Shown here piece after piece: positions 9,565 through 17,707 of a stretch of 64,000 nt of DNA. The position numbers were made by a program, and so were the translations under genes. Under the pieces are notes generated by a model. The model made no database searches. It saw only the letters and a list, made by a program, of their open reading frames with translations, and was not told where the DNA came from. Numbering within the stretch: position 1 is the stretch's first letter; every line of letters starts with the position of its first letter. Location: positions 7,087 to 71,086 of the forward strand of contig JAZNUV010000040.1 of the NCBI GenBank assembly GCA_045592445.1. Direction: 5' to 3'. The DNA is from JAQXGO01 sp045592445 (lineage in GTDB: Bacteria > Bacillota > Clostridia > UMGS1883 > UMGS1540).

Positions 9565-11283
9565 TCATAAGCCCGTATCAGACAGTTCTGGTTCCACCGG
9601 TTCCTCTGTTTCTGTCGGTTGCAAAGATGGTTCTGTCGTTTCTATTGGAGTCTCTTGCGGTCTTTCCTCCGTTGGCAACTCTGTTGAAGGCGTTGGTGAC
9701 GGTGAGGGTTCCGCCGTCGGTTCTAAGGGAGCAGGTTCACCTGTTCCAACACGTACTTCTTGTATGTTTCCGCGATATACACTACGGGATAAATAGATGC
9801 GTTCCTCCTCTGCATTATCACGTTTTACAATTTTATACGTATCAACAATATAACCTGATGTGCCCTTTTTCTCTATTTTTTCTTCACCCTTCGGAAGCGT
9901 CGGATCTTCTATTTTCTTTATCGGCGGATCTGTGTGTCCGATTGTCTCTGTGTGAAATTCAACCTTAAGACTTTTATCTTCTTTATAGCCTTGTACAGCA
10001 GTATACATAACGCCATTCTCTGCAGTACATACTATTTTTATCGGATATGCCGTACTATTTTTAAATTTAAAATCAATATTTCCGTAATCAACTGTTGCGT
10101 CTCTTCCGAGTGGAACATAAGAAACTGTCAATTGATGATTGAGTCGTTCTACAATTTCCAGGTTTGCATATACAACCGCATTGTAAAGTGTAGAAGATAC
10201 TTGACAAATTCCGCCTCCAAGGCCATCCACGCTTTCACCATTTATATATACCTTGGCAGTTTGATATCCTTCGCTATAGCTTCTTTCCCCAACTACATCA
10301 TTATAGGAAAAAATTTCACCCGGTGCCAAAATTGTTCCATTTATTTTTTTTGATGCCAATGCAATATTTTTGGTACGGCCGACATCACCAGCATTGAATT
10401 TCGAAGAAAACTCACCAATTGTTTCACTAAAAAGTTTTTCTTCAATATCCTCCGTTGTAACGGAAGGTTTTTGTATGGAAAGTGGTATAACGAATTTTTC
10501 TCCATATCCACGGTGCGCCTCAATTAAGCGTTTTGCTTCATTCTTATCAAAGGTCATCCCGACAACATGCGGAGACATCTTTACCTTTCCATCTTCAATC
10601 GTATAAAACGCATCTGATTTTTCCGCGTATATTGCATCAAATAATACATCGACATCAATTTCCGAAGGATTGCGCGTCTCTTTTTTAAATAGAATGGGTT
10701 TATGCGTTTCACCGACAGACAGCGCATGCAATATCGCATCAGAAACAGTTTTTGTATTTGGCAAAAGACCGGGCACGCCGGTTGTTACTGTTAGATTATC
10801 ATTTTCAACAACATAGGAGTAATCGGTCACACAATCGTCGATACCATGCATAAGAGATGCAAGAACTGTATGGTAGGCTTCTTCATCGTAAGAAATCTGC
10901 GCCATTATATTTTTCTTTCCAAACCATGTACGCATCGCGGCTTTAATTCTTTGAAAATAGCTCCCTTCACGCGCATAACGGCCTGCTAATTTAGCAGATT
11001 CCTCATAGTCATAGGATGCCAAGAATTCAGAAGGCTTAATTTCTTTTGTTATATCGCCTAATATAATTTGAATCGATTTATCAAAAACAGACTCATCCAT
11101 GTTATTTCGTAATTTTTCAGCCGCCTCATCTTCTGTAAGTCCCGATAATGATACATCTGCCACGGCCACGCCGCGACAGATTTTATTACCACTGCCATAC
11201 GCGCGGAACGTGGCCGCGCCCAAGAGAATGACCATAGCAAGTAAAAAAAGCAGTAAATATATCATCCATCTTTTAAACTTCAA
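9565..11283 (-). CDS. VanW family protein with G5 domain and Pro/Thr/Glu-rich tail
   Basis: A roughly 572-residue membrane-anchored envelope protein: an N-terminal transmembrane helix, two YoaR-like putative peptidoglycan-binding segments (about 40-290), a VanW domain (FNAGDVGRTKNIALASKKINGTIL region to LGGGICQVSSTLYNA), a G5-like strand set (KGTSGYIVDTYKIVKRDN) and a 60-residue Pro/Glu/Thr-rich tail. VanW function is unknown; the gene was first noted in vancomycin resistance clusters, but this architecture is common in susceptible Clostridia. I prefer TTG 11283 over ATG 11298, because the GGGGG lying inside the longer reading is a well-spaced ribosome site for the TTG. Confidence 0.85.
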   Translation of the reverse strand: MKFKRWMIYLLLFLLAMVILLGAATFRAYGSGNKICRGVAVADVSLSGLTEDEAAEKLRNNMDESVFDKSIQIILGDITKEIKPSEFLASYDYEESAKLAGRYAREGSYFQRIKAAMRTWFGKKNIMAQISYDEEAYHTVLASLMHGIDDCVTDYSYVVENDNLTVTTGVPGLLPNTKTVSDAILHALSVGETHKPILFKKETRNPSEIDVDVLFDAIYAEKSDAFYTIEDGKVKMSPHVVGMTFDKNEAKRLIEAHRGYGEKFVIPLSIQKPSVTTEDIEEKLFSETIGEFSSKFNAGDVGRTKNIALASKKINGTILAPGEIFSYNDVVGERSYSEGYQTAKVYINGESVDGLGGGICQVSSTLYNAVVYANLEIVERLNHQLTVSYVPLGRDATVDYGNIDFKFKNSTAYPIKIVCTAENGVMYTAVQGYKEDKSLKVEFHTETIGHTDPPIKKIEDPTLPKGEEKIEKKGTSGYIVDTYKIVKRDNAEEERIYLSRSVYRGNIQEVRVGTGEPAPLEPTAEPSPSPTPSTELPTEERPQETPIETTEPSLQPTETEEPVEPELSDTGL

Positions 11284-11335
11284 AATGTATACCCCCATTG
11301 TTCATCTGTAGTATTTTATTCCTTCTTTTTTTATA

Positions 11336-11429
11336 TTATAACAGTATTTTAAATGTAAGTAAATAAGTATTTCATAAAAAAATAATAATTTAATAAAATT
11401 TGTACAGTTTATTTAAAATACTGTTATAA
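11336..11429. repeat. 19-bp perfect inverted repeat flanking the vanW promoter
   Basis: Arms 11336-11354 and 11411-11429 are exact reverse complements (TTATAACAGTATTTTAAAT), 56 bases apart. The proximal arm contains the likely vanW -10 (TATAAT, 11334-11339 minus) and part of its spacer, so a regulator or looped structure is plausible. Confidence 0.7.
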
Positions 11430-11460
11430 ATCAAAAATTTTTTAATGTAATTGTATTGTA

Positions 11461-11494
11461 AAGCGGATACATGCAATATAGCATACATCCGCTT
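11461..11494 (-). terminator. Hairpin downstream of gatB, probable terminator
   Basis: An imperfect 14-bp inverted repeat AAGCGGATACATGC / GCATACATCCGCTT with a six-base loop just after gatB. There is no long T run. Its arm shares AGCGGATACAT with the two hairpins at 56221 and 56394. Confidence 0.6.
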
Positions 11495-11500
11495 CTCTTC

Positions 11501-12940
11501 CTATGCTTTCATTTCATTTAATATTTCACACAGTTTAGTCTGAATGATACCAGGATTCGCCTTCCCTTTTGATGCACGCATAATTTGTCCTGTTAAAAAG
11601 CCAATTGCGCGCTCTTTTCCTGCATGATAATCTGCAACCGCTGCAGCATTTAATGCAAGCACCTCTTTGATGAGAGACAAAATTGCACCTTCATCGCTGA
11701 TTTGCGCAAGGCCTTCTGCTTCTACAATCTCCTTTGCCGAACAGGAAATATCAAACATTTTAGGAAGTACCTGTTTTGCAATTGTACCGCTTATTGTTCC
11801 ACTTTCAATTAAAGATATCAGTTCTGCAAGTGCTTTTCCGCCAAAGGGAATTTCCGTTGCATCCATAAGGCGTTCATTCATAATTTTACTGATTTCACCC
11901 AAAAGCCAGTTGGATACAATTTTGGGTTTTACGTTACACTGTACTGTTTCCTCAAATAAATCCGAAAGACCTTTGGAGGCACCGATAAGTGACGCATCAT
12001 ACGCAGGCAAATCAAATTCTGCCATATAACGCCGTTTTTTCTCCTGCGGTAATTCGGGTAAAGAATCTTTAATAGAATCTATCCATGCTGTATCTACATG
12101 TATCGGCATTAAATCCGGTTCGGGGAAATATCTGTAATCTTGTGCTTCTTCTTTCGAACGCATCAAAATGCTCATGCCTTTTGCGTCATCCCACCGCCTG
12201 GTTTCTTGTTCAACTACGCCACCCGATTCAAGAATCGAAATTTGACGGTCACGCTCAAAACGGATAGCCCGTACAGCAGCTCGGAATGAGTTTACGTTTT
12301 TACATTCACTGCGAACGCCAAATTCTTTTTGACCAAACGGACGCACTGAAACATTGATATCACAGCGCAAAGAGCCTTCCTGCATCTTGCAATCAGATAC
12401 ACCTATGGCCTGCAAAATAGATTTAATCGATTCCAAAAACGCCATTGCCTCTTCCGGAGAGCGCATATCGGGTTCGCTAACAATTTCAATCAGCGGAACG
12501 CCGCCACGGTTATAGTCAACAAGCGAGAAGTTTCCACCTTCTGCATGTAAAAGTTTTCCGGCATCTTCCTCAATATGAATCCGTGTTATCCCTATTTTTT
12601 TTGTATCTTCTTCCGTATCAATTTCAACAAATCCATCATAGCACAAAGGCAAATCAAATTGGGAAATCTGGTATGCTTTCGGCAAATCCGGATAAAAATA
12701 GTTTTTTCTGTCCTGCTTACACGTGGTTGCAATATTGCAGTGCATCGCAAGGCCCGCCTTAATGGCATAGTCAGCTACGCGCCGATTCAGCACCGGCAAT
12801 GTACCCGGGAGGCCTATGCAAACCGGGCAACACCGTGTATTCGTGTCTCCACCGAATTGATTGGCACAACTACAATATATTTTAGTTTCTGTTGCAAGTT
12901 CTGCATGTACTTCAAGACCGATTACTGTTTCATAATTCAT
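11501..12940 (-). CDS. gatB: Asp-tRNA(Asn)/Glu-tRNA(Gln) amidotransferase subunit B
   Basis: GatB is the kinase/tRNA-binding subunit of GatCAB, which converts Glu-tRNA(Gln), and sometimes Asp-tRNA(Asn), into the amidated form. It shows VIGLEVHAELAT, FYPDLPKAYQISQ, LHAEGG, VDYNRGGVPLIEIV and the C-terminal YqeY-like tail domain (KGKANPGIIQTKLCEIL). ATG 12940 overlaps the gatA stop as ATGA and is preceded by AGGAGGGG, giving 479 residues. Its position after gatC and gatA is the standard Firmicutes order. Confidence 0.97.
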   Translation of the reverse strand: MNYETVIGLEVHAELATETKIYCSCANQFGGDTNTRCCPVCIGLPGTLPVLNRRVADYAIKAGLAMHCNIATTCKQDRKNYFYPDLPKAYQISQFDLPLCYDGFVEIDTEEDTKKIGITRIHIEEDAGKLLHAEGGNFSLVDYNRGGVPLIEIVSEPDMRSPEEAMAFLESIKSILQAIGVSDCKMQEGSLRCDINVSVRPFGQKEFGVRSECKNVNSFRAAVRAIRFERDRQISILESGGVVEQETRRWDDAKGMSILMRSKEEAQDYRYFPEPDLMPIHVDTAWIDSIKDSLPELPQEKKRRYMAEFDLPAYDASLIGASKGLSDLFEETVQCNVKPKIVSNWLLGEISKIMNERLMDATEIPFGGKALAELISLIESGTISGTIAKQVLPKMFDISCSAKEIVEAEGLAQISDEGAILSLIKEVLALNAAAVADYHAGKERAIGFLTGQIMRASKGKANPGIIQTKLCEILNEMKA

Positions 12941-14403
12941 GCCAATTCCCCTCCTATCGGCAAAAACGCACCACATTGTTCAAGTGCATATGCAGCGTGT
13001 AATACTGTTGCATCATGCATTCTATCTCCAATCAGTTGTACACCGATTGGTAAACCTTTTGCATCACAGCCGCACGGTAAACTTAGTGCCGGCAACCCTG
13101 CTATGTTTACAGAAACGGTACATATATCTGCCAAATACATTTGCAATGGATCCTCTGACTTCTCTCCGAATTTCCATGCCGTACAAGGAGATGTTGGTGT
13201 TAGAATCGTATCACATTTTTCGAACACACGAGAAAAATCTTTGCAAATAAGTGTACGCGCCTTTTGTGCCTTTTTATAATATGCATCATAGTATCCGCTG
13301 CTCAGAACAAACGTACCCAGCATGATGCGACGTTTAACTTCATCCCCAAAGCCTTCGCTTCTTGTCTTTAAAAACAGTTCCTCTAAATCTTTGCAATTTT
13401 CAGCACGAAAACCGTAGCGAACACCATCATATCTAGCGAGATTTGAACTTGCTTCCGCAGAAGAAATCATATAATACGTTTCTAATGCATGAGGTAACAT
13501 CGGGAGTGAACATTCAATAATCTCAGCACCCATCTTTTCATATGCCCGAGCTGCGGCTAAAACGGTTTCCTTTATATCCGCATCAATTGCGCCCTCTATG
13601 TATTCCTTTGGCAGACCAATTCGCATAGATTTGCAGTCGCTATTTAATGCGCTTGTAAAATCCATTCCATCATACGAAAGAGAGGTTGAGTCCTTTTCAT
13701 CCTTACCTGCAATGGATTGTAACACGATTGCACAGTCCTGCACATCTTTCGTAAGCGGACCAATTTGGTCAAGCGAAGATGCAAATGCAACTAAACCATA
13801 ACGCGAAACAAGGCCATATGTCGGTTTCATACCGACCACGCCACAAAGTGCAGCGGGTTGACGAATCGAACCACCTGTATCTGAGCCGAGAGCAAAAACT
13901 GCTTCATTTGCAGCAACTGCAGCCGCCGAACCACCGGAAGATCCGCCCGGAACACAGGCAGTATTTCTCGGATTTTTTGTTTTCTTAAAATAGGAATTTT
14001 CAGTCGAGGAGCCCATAGCAAACTCATCCATGTTTGCCTTTCCTACCATAACACAGTCTGCCGCTCGCAGTTTTTCAACGACAGTTGCGTCATAGGGCGG
14101 AACATAGTTCTCAAGCATTTTAGATGCGCATGTCGTTGCTATACCGTTTGTTGAAATATTATCTTTAACTGCCATGGGTATACCTGCAAGCGGCGAAAGT
14201 GTCTCGCCATTTGCAATTTTTTTATCTACAGCATCTGCCGTCCGAAGCGCCTCTTCCTTTGTCAATGTAATAAGACTATTTATATTTGGTTCTGTTGTTT
14301 CTATATGTTGCAAATGCGCTTTTGTAAGTTCAACCGCAGAAATTTCTCGGCTTTTTAACTTTTCGGACAAAGCGTGTGCTGTCATTTTACAAAGTGAATG
14401 CAT
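12937..14403 (-). CDS. gatA: Asp-tRNA(Asn)/Glu-tRNA(Gln) amidotransferase subunit A
   Basis: GatA is the glutaminase subunit that releases ammonia for GatB. It has the amidase-signature fold: catalytic Lys80 in GIPMAVKDN and the serine-rich GGSSGGSAAAVAA motif that supplies the cis-Ser and nucleophilic Ser. The 488-residue length is normal. AAAGGA lies nine bases before the ATG. It overlaps gatB by the ATGA arrangement and follows gatC by 15 bases. Confidence 0.97.
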   Translation of the reverse strand: MHSLCKMTAHALSEKLKSREISAVELTKAHLQHIETTEPNINSLITLTKEEALRTADAVDKKIANGETLSPLAGIPMAVKDNISTNGIATTCASKMLENYVPPYDATVVEKLRAADCVMVGKANMDEFAMGSSTENSYFKKTKNPRNTACVPGGSSGGSAAAVAANEAVFALGSDTGGSIRQPAALCGVVGMKPTYGLVSRYGLVAFASSLDQIGPLTKDVQDCAIVLQSIAGKDEKDSTSLSYDGMDFTSALNSDCKSMRIGLPKEYIEGAIDADIKETVLAAARAYEKMGAEIIECSLPMLPHALETYYMISSAEASSNLARYDGVRYGFRAENCKDLEELFLKTRSEGFGDEVKRRIMLGTFVLSSGYYDAYYKKAQKARTLICKDFSRVFEKCDTILTPTSPCTAWKFGEKSEDPLQMYLADICTVSVNIAGLPALSLPCGCDAKGLPIGVQLIGDRMHDATVLHAAYALEQCGAFLPIGGELA

Positions 14404-14418
14404 CTCATATCGTCCTTT

Positions 14419-14706
14419 CTATTCAACTGTTTTCGGAACTACAAAACATCCCATCTCTGCCTCGGGCGCATTTTGCAAAATAGAGTCCGTATCCAATGAT
14501 GGTTTTACTCTATCATCCCGAAAAACATTATACGTAGCCGATGCAAACATTGTAGGATCTTCAGAATCTGTGTCTAATTCGGAAAGTTTATTTGCAAAAT
14601 CGATGATTTGTGCCATTTCTGTTTGCAGTCTTGTTTTTTCCTCCGATGACAGTGCTAACTTTGACAATTTTGCAAGATGTTCGATTTCTTGTATCGTAAT
14701 CGCCAT
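14419..14706 (-). CDS. gatC: Asp-tRNA(Asn)/Glu-tRNA(Gln) amidotransferase subunit C
   Basis: GatC wraps around GatA and stabilises the GatCAB complex. The 95-residue sequence has the expected IEHLAKLSKLALSSEEKTRLQTEMAQIIDF N-terminus and a conserved DRVKPSL segment. It is first of the three gat genes and lies 18 bases after the phosphoesterase gene, so all four are likely one transcript. Confidence 0.95.
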   Translation of the reverse strand: MAITIQEIEHLAKLSKLALSSEEKTRLQTEMAQIIDFANKLSELDTDSEDPTMFASATYNVFRDDRVKPSLDTDSILQNAPEAEMGCFVVPKTVE

Positions 14707-14724
14707 ATTCTTCCCTCTTTCTGT

Positions 14725-15408
14725 TTATGATATTGAATCTATAATTTTGCGTGGCATAAAATGCAGATAATCAGCGGAAACTAATATATCACGGTCACTT
14801 TGTGGAAACTTGTCCCATGCAGATTTCCCATGTAAATGTCCAAATACACAATACGTCACGTCATATGTAGAAAGTATATCTGTAAAACCAACGTCCGGCG
14901 GATAATGCATCATAACAATACGTCGGTCCGAAAGTAAAGCGCCGGCTTTAAGGGATAATTCAAGACGTATCATCTCACGCTCATATATTTTTTTATCCGC
15001 TTCAGAAAAACCTTGTTCAAATGGCGAACGCCATCCTCGACAAGCTGAAATTGCATATCCGTCCGCTAAAACGCTATCATTATGTAAAAAAGTAATTGAA
15101 TCCAGGTTATTTTCGTCCAAAAAAAGTTTCAATTTATTGGATGTTGTCCACCAATAATCGTGATTACCCTTAGAAATAATCTTCTTACCTGGCAAACTTT
15201 GAATAAAACGAAAATCCGGCAATGCTTCTGCAAGATATGTTGCCCATGAAACATCACCGCAAATCAAAACCGTATCAGATTCCTGTACCGTTTTGTGCCA
15301 ATTTTCCTGTATACGTTCTACATAATTTTCCCAACCCAAACCAAAGATGTCCATTGGTTTATGAATGCCGATTGGTAAATGTAAATCAGACATGGCAAAG
15401 ATAGCCAT
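14725..15408 (-). CDS. Calcineurin-like metallophosphoesterase
   Basis: A 227-residue protein with the full two-metal phosphoesterase motif series: DLHLP, GDVSW, GNHDYWW, MMHYPP and FGHLHGK. The substrate cannot be told from sequence. ATG 15408 is preceded by GGGAGA; the reading frame remains open for 51 more codons upstream, but that extension has no ribosome site, crosses the divergent promoter region and would precede the strand that starts the fold. It heads the gatCAB run. Confidence 0.85.
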   Translation of the reverse strand: MAIFAMSDLHLPIGIHKPMDIFGLGWENYVERIQENWHKTVQESDTVLICGDVSWATYLAEALPDFRFIQSLPGKKIISKGNHDYWWTTSNKLKLFLDENNLDSITFLHNDSVLADGYAISACRGWRSPFEQGFSEADKKIYEREMIRLELSLKAGALLSDRRIVMMHYPPDVGFTDILSTYDVTYCVFGHLHGKSAWDKFPQSDRDILVSADYLHFMPRKIIDSIS

Positions 15409-15490
15409 ATGCAAATCTCCCTCAGAATATTTTTGCCGTTTTGCGCACATGCTATGATCGGACAGAATCAAAATAAATGGAGGTATAAAA

Positions 15491-15682
15491 ATGAATAAGC
15501 AACAAAACGGTAATACTTTAGACAATGTCAAATGTGTTGTTGACAGCTGCTGTTTCAACACCTGTAACGGCGAATGTACTGCAAATGCAATTGAAGTTAA
15601 GCCCCGCGGTGTATTCGGTGAAACAGGTACAGACTGCGCAACCTATATTAAACGCGAAGATAGCAAGGGATGTAGTCAGTAG
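15491..15682 (+). CDS. DUF1540 cysteine-rich small protein
   Basis: A 63-residue protein with the DUF1540 pattern: VKCVVDSCCFNTCNGECTANAIEV followed by TDCATYI. Six or more cysteines suggest a small metal-binding or disulfide-linked fold. Many spore formers carry DUF1540 genes, but I know of no settled function. It has a good ribosome site (GGAGGT) and stands alone, divergent from the phosphoesterase and convergent with thrC. Confidence 0.85.
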   Translation: MNKQQNGNTLDNVKCVVDSCCFNTCNGECTANAIEVKPRGVFGETGTDCATYIKREDSKGCSQ

Positions 15683-15690
15683 CAAGTGGG

Positions 15691-15718
15691 CGCCCGAGAT
15701 ATATTTACTTCTCGGGCG
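15691..15718. terminator. Hairpin between DUF1540 gene and thrC
   Basis: A 9-bp perfect stem (CGCCCGAGA, 15691-15699, with 15710-15718) lies between convergent genes. T runs are weak on both sides, so efficiency is uncertain. Confidence 0.6.
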
Positions 15719-15730
15719 GCAACATTACAT

Positions 15731-17212
15731 TTATAATGCAAGTAAAGATTGAATCATATCGCGCATGGCCGACGGCGCACAAGCATCGCTAAATCTTTCA
15801 TTCTTTGTTTGCAATGCAGATAAGGATGCAGGAATCGGCATTCCGCTTTTTTCTTGTATTGCATCAAGTACAGCAAAATCATCATCAATATCATTGCATC
15901 CAATCGCGTTTAATACGCTTTTCCCGAATTTATACGGACTCGCTGTAGATGCAAGAATTGTTTTTCTGTCATCACCTGTTTCCTTTACATATTCTTCATA
16001 TACATAAAGGGCAACTGCTGTATGCGGGTCTGCCACATATCCATACTTATCAAAAGTTTTTTGGATTGTCTTTGTTGTAATAGCATCATCACAACTTCCC
16101 GCCCATAGTATTTCCTGCATTTTGGAGAGCGTTTCATGATCAACAGAATACTGCCCTTCCGTCGATAGCCTTTGCATATAGTCCTTAATTTTATCTGTAT
16201 CTTTTCCGGTAATATCATACAAAAAGCGTTCCAAATTGCTGGAAATCAAAATATCCATAGACGGCGAAATCGTAGTTTTAAAACTTCTGTTTCGGTTATA
16301 TACACCCGTACGGATAAAATCGCAAAGAACATCATTTGCATTCGAAGCACAAATAAGCTTACCAATTGGCACGCCGAGCTTGCCTGCATAATAGGCGGCT
16401 AAGATATTACCAAAATTACCCGTTGGAACAACAATGTTAATTTCTTCATTCGGCGAAATATCACCATTGTCAACCATCGTTGCCCAAGAGGACATATAAT
16501 ATACAATTTGTGGAACCAACCGACCCCAATTGATTGAATTTGCAGAGGAAAGCACAATCCCATTTTCTTTCAGAAATGCATTATATGCATCATCTGTAAA
16601 AATAGATTTTACTCCGTTTTGTGCGTCATCAAAATTACCATCAACTGCGCACACCCCAACATTTTCGCCTTCTTGCGTAACCATTTGAAGCCGTTGCATT
16701 CGGCTTACACCGTCGCGAGGGAAAAAGACCAATATGCGTGTTCCCGGAACATCTTTAAACCCTTCCAAAGCGGCTTTACCTGTATCACCACTGGTGGCAA
16801 CTAAAATCGTGACCTCCTCACGGATGCCGTTTTTTTTCATTGCCGTTGTCAAAAAATGCGGTAAGATTTGTAATGCCATATCTTTGAAAGCGCATGTCGG
16901 GCCATGAAACAGTTCCAAAATATGCAACGAATCATTTAATTTACGAAGCGGCGCAATTTTATCAGATGAAAACTTTTCTGCTTTGTATGCGCGGGATACG
17001 CAGGTATCGATTTCCGCATCAGAAAAGTCCGATAAAAATGCAGACAGAATAATTTTTGCACGCTCCTGATATGTTCGATTCGAAAGTGCATCAAACCCTA
17101 TTTTTTTCGGAAAATACTCCGGTACATATAAACCACCATTTGGGGCAAGTCCTTTTACGATTGCTGTCGCAGCCGAAACCATATCCCCGCCACGTGTGCT
17201 CTGATAATTCAT
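15731..17212 (-). CDS. thrC: Threonine synthase
   Basis: ThrC converts O-phosphohomoserine to threonine with PLP. It has the class with N-terminal MNYQSTRG, the PLP lysine Lys110 in GPTCAFKDMALQ, the ATSGDTGKAA phosphate loop and NSINWGRLVPQIVYY. The 493-residue length fits the long bacterial/fungal type. It is last in the carD-ispD-ispF-pgi transcript, 25 bases after the small P-loop gene. No threonine attenuator or T-box is visible, and no other threonine genes are near. Confidence 0.96.
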   Translation of the reverse strand: MNYQSTRGGDMVSAATAIVKGLAPNGGLYVPEYFPKKIGFDALSNRTYQERAKIILSAFLSDFSDAEIDTCVSRAYKAEKFSSDKIAPLRKLNDSLHILELFHGPTCAFKDMALQILPHFLTTAMKKNGIREEVTILVATSGDTGKAALEGFKDVPGTRILVFFPRDGVSRMQRLQMVTQEGENVGVCAVDGNFDDAQNGVKSIFTDDAYNAFLKENGIVLSSANSINWGRLVPQIVYYMSSWATMVDNGDISPNEEINIVVPTGNFGNILAAYYAGKLGVPIGKLICASNANDVLCDFIRTGVYNRNRSFKTTISPSMDILISSNLERFLYDITGKDTDKIKDYMQRLSTEGQYSVDHETLSKMQEILWAGSCDDAITTKTIQKTFDKYGYVADPHTAVALYVYEEYVKETGDDRKTILASTASPYKFGKSVLNAIGCNDIDDDFAVLDAIQEKSGMPIPASLSALQTKNERFSDACAPSAMRDMIQSLLAL

Positions 17213-17237
17213 AGTTTATTCCTTTCGCGGTAGAAAC

Positions 17238-17645
17238 TTATGCGTATGCCTTTACCTTGTCACTGACATTTGCAGGATTTATGCTGATTGTAATCGCCAT
17301 TTGGATATTAAATTTATCACAAAGTGCGTTTGCTTTATCTAAAAATTCTTCCATCTCCGCCGCATCACCATCAACAATCTTCAAAAGACTGTCAACAAAA
17401 ATATAGGACACGTCGTAATTTTGTGCAACTATGCCGCACAAAAGTCCATAAAAAGCGTCATAAGTATTCAATCCAAACTCTGCCGTGTCAACAAGGCGAA
17501 TTTTATGGCTTATGTCAAAAATATGACGATTTCCGTTGTTAATAAAAACAATAGAACCCTTTTCGCTATTCACCGCCTCATGCACACTATCAAGCAATGC
17601 CTTTGTCTTTCCTGTTCCTTTTTCACCGAGAATAACTCTTATCAT
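17238..17645 (-). CDS. Small P-loop protein of unknown function
   Basis: A 135-residue protein opening with a Walker A motif at once (MIRVILGEKGTGKTKALLD) and a Walker-B-like strand ending in Asp (VSYIFVDSLLKI). It resembles short proteins often labelled PilT-like in Clostridia, but it lacks the rest of a PilT ATPase and there are no pilus genes here. A nucleotide-binding role is likely; anything further would be a guess. It lies between pgi and thrC in one transcript. Confidence 0.8.
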   Translation of the reverse strand: MIRVILGEKGTGKTKALLDSVHEAVNSEKGSIVFINNGNRHIFDISHKIRLVDTAEFGLNTYDAFYGLLCGIVAQNYDVSYIFVDSLLKIVDGDAAEMEEFLDKANALCDKFNIQMAITISINPANVSDKVKAYA

Positions 17646-17707
17646 TTCGTCTCCACCTTTCGTCTTTTTATTGGCTGCAAAGCGCCATATTTATGTTACA
17701 CTTCGTC

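Noticed and set aside
9565..11283. Vancomycin resistance role for the VanW protein
   Set aside because: No vanA/vanB, vanH or vanX genes are present, and the ddl at 43377 looks like an ordinary D-Ala-D-Ala ligase.
12575..13279. 234-codon plus-strand frame across gatA/gatB
   Set aside because: Overlaps both well-supported genes on the other strand and has no family features.
15409..15561. 51-codon extension of the metallophosphoesterase
   Set aside because: It runs through the divergent intergenic region into the DUF1540 gene and has no ribosome site.
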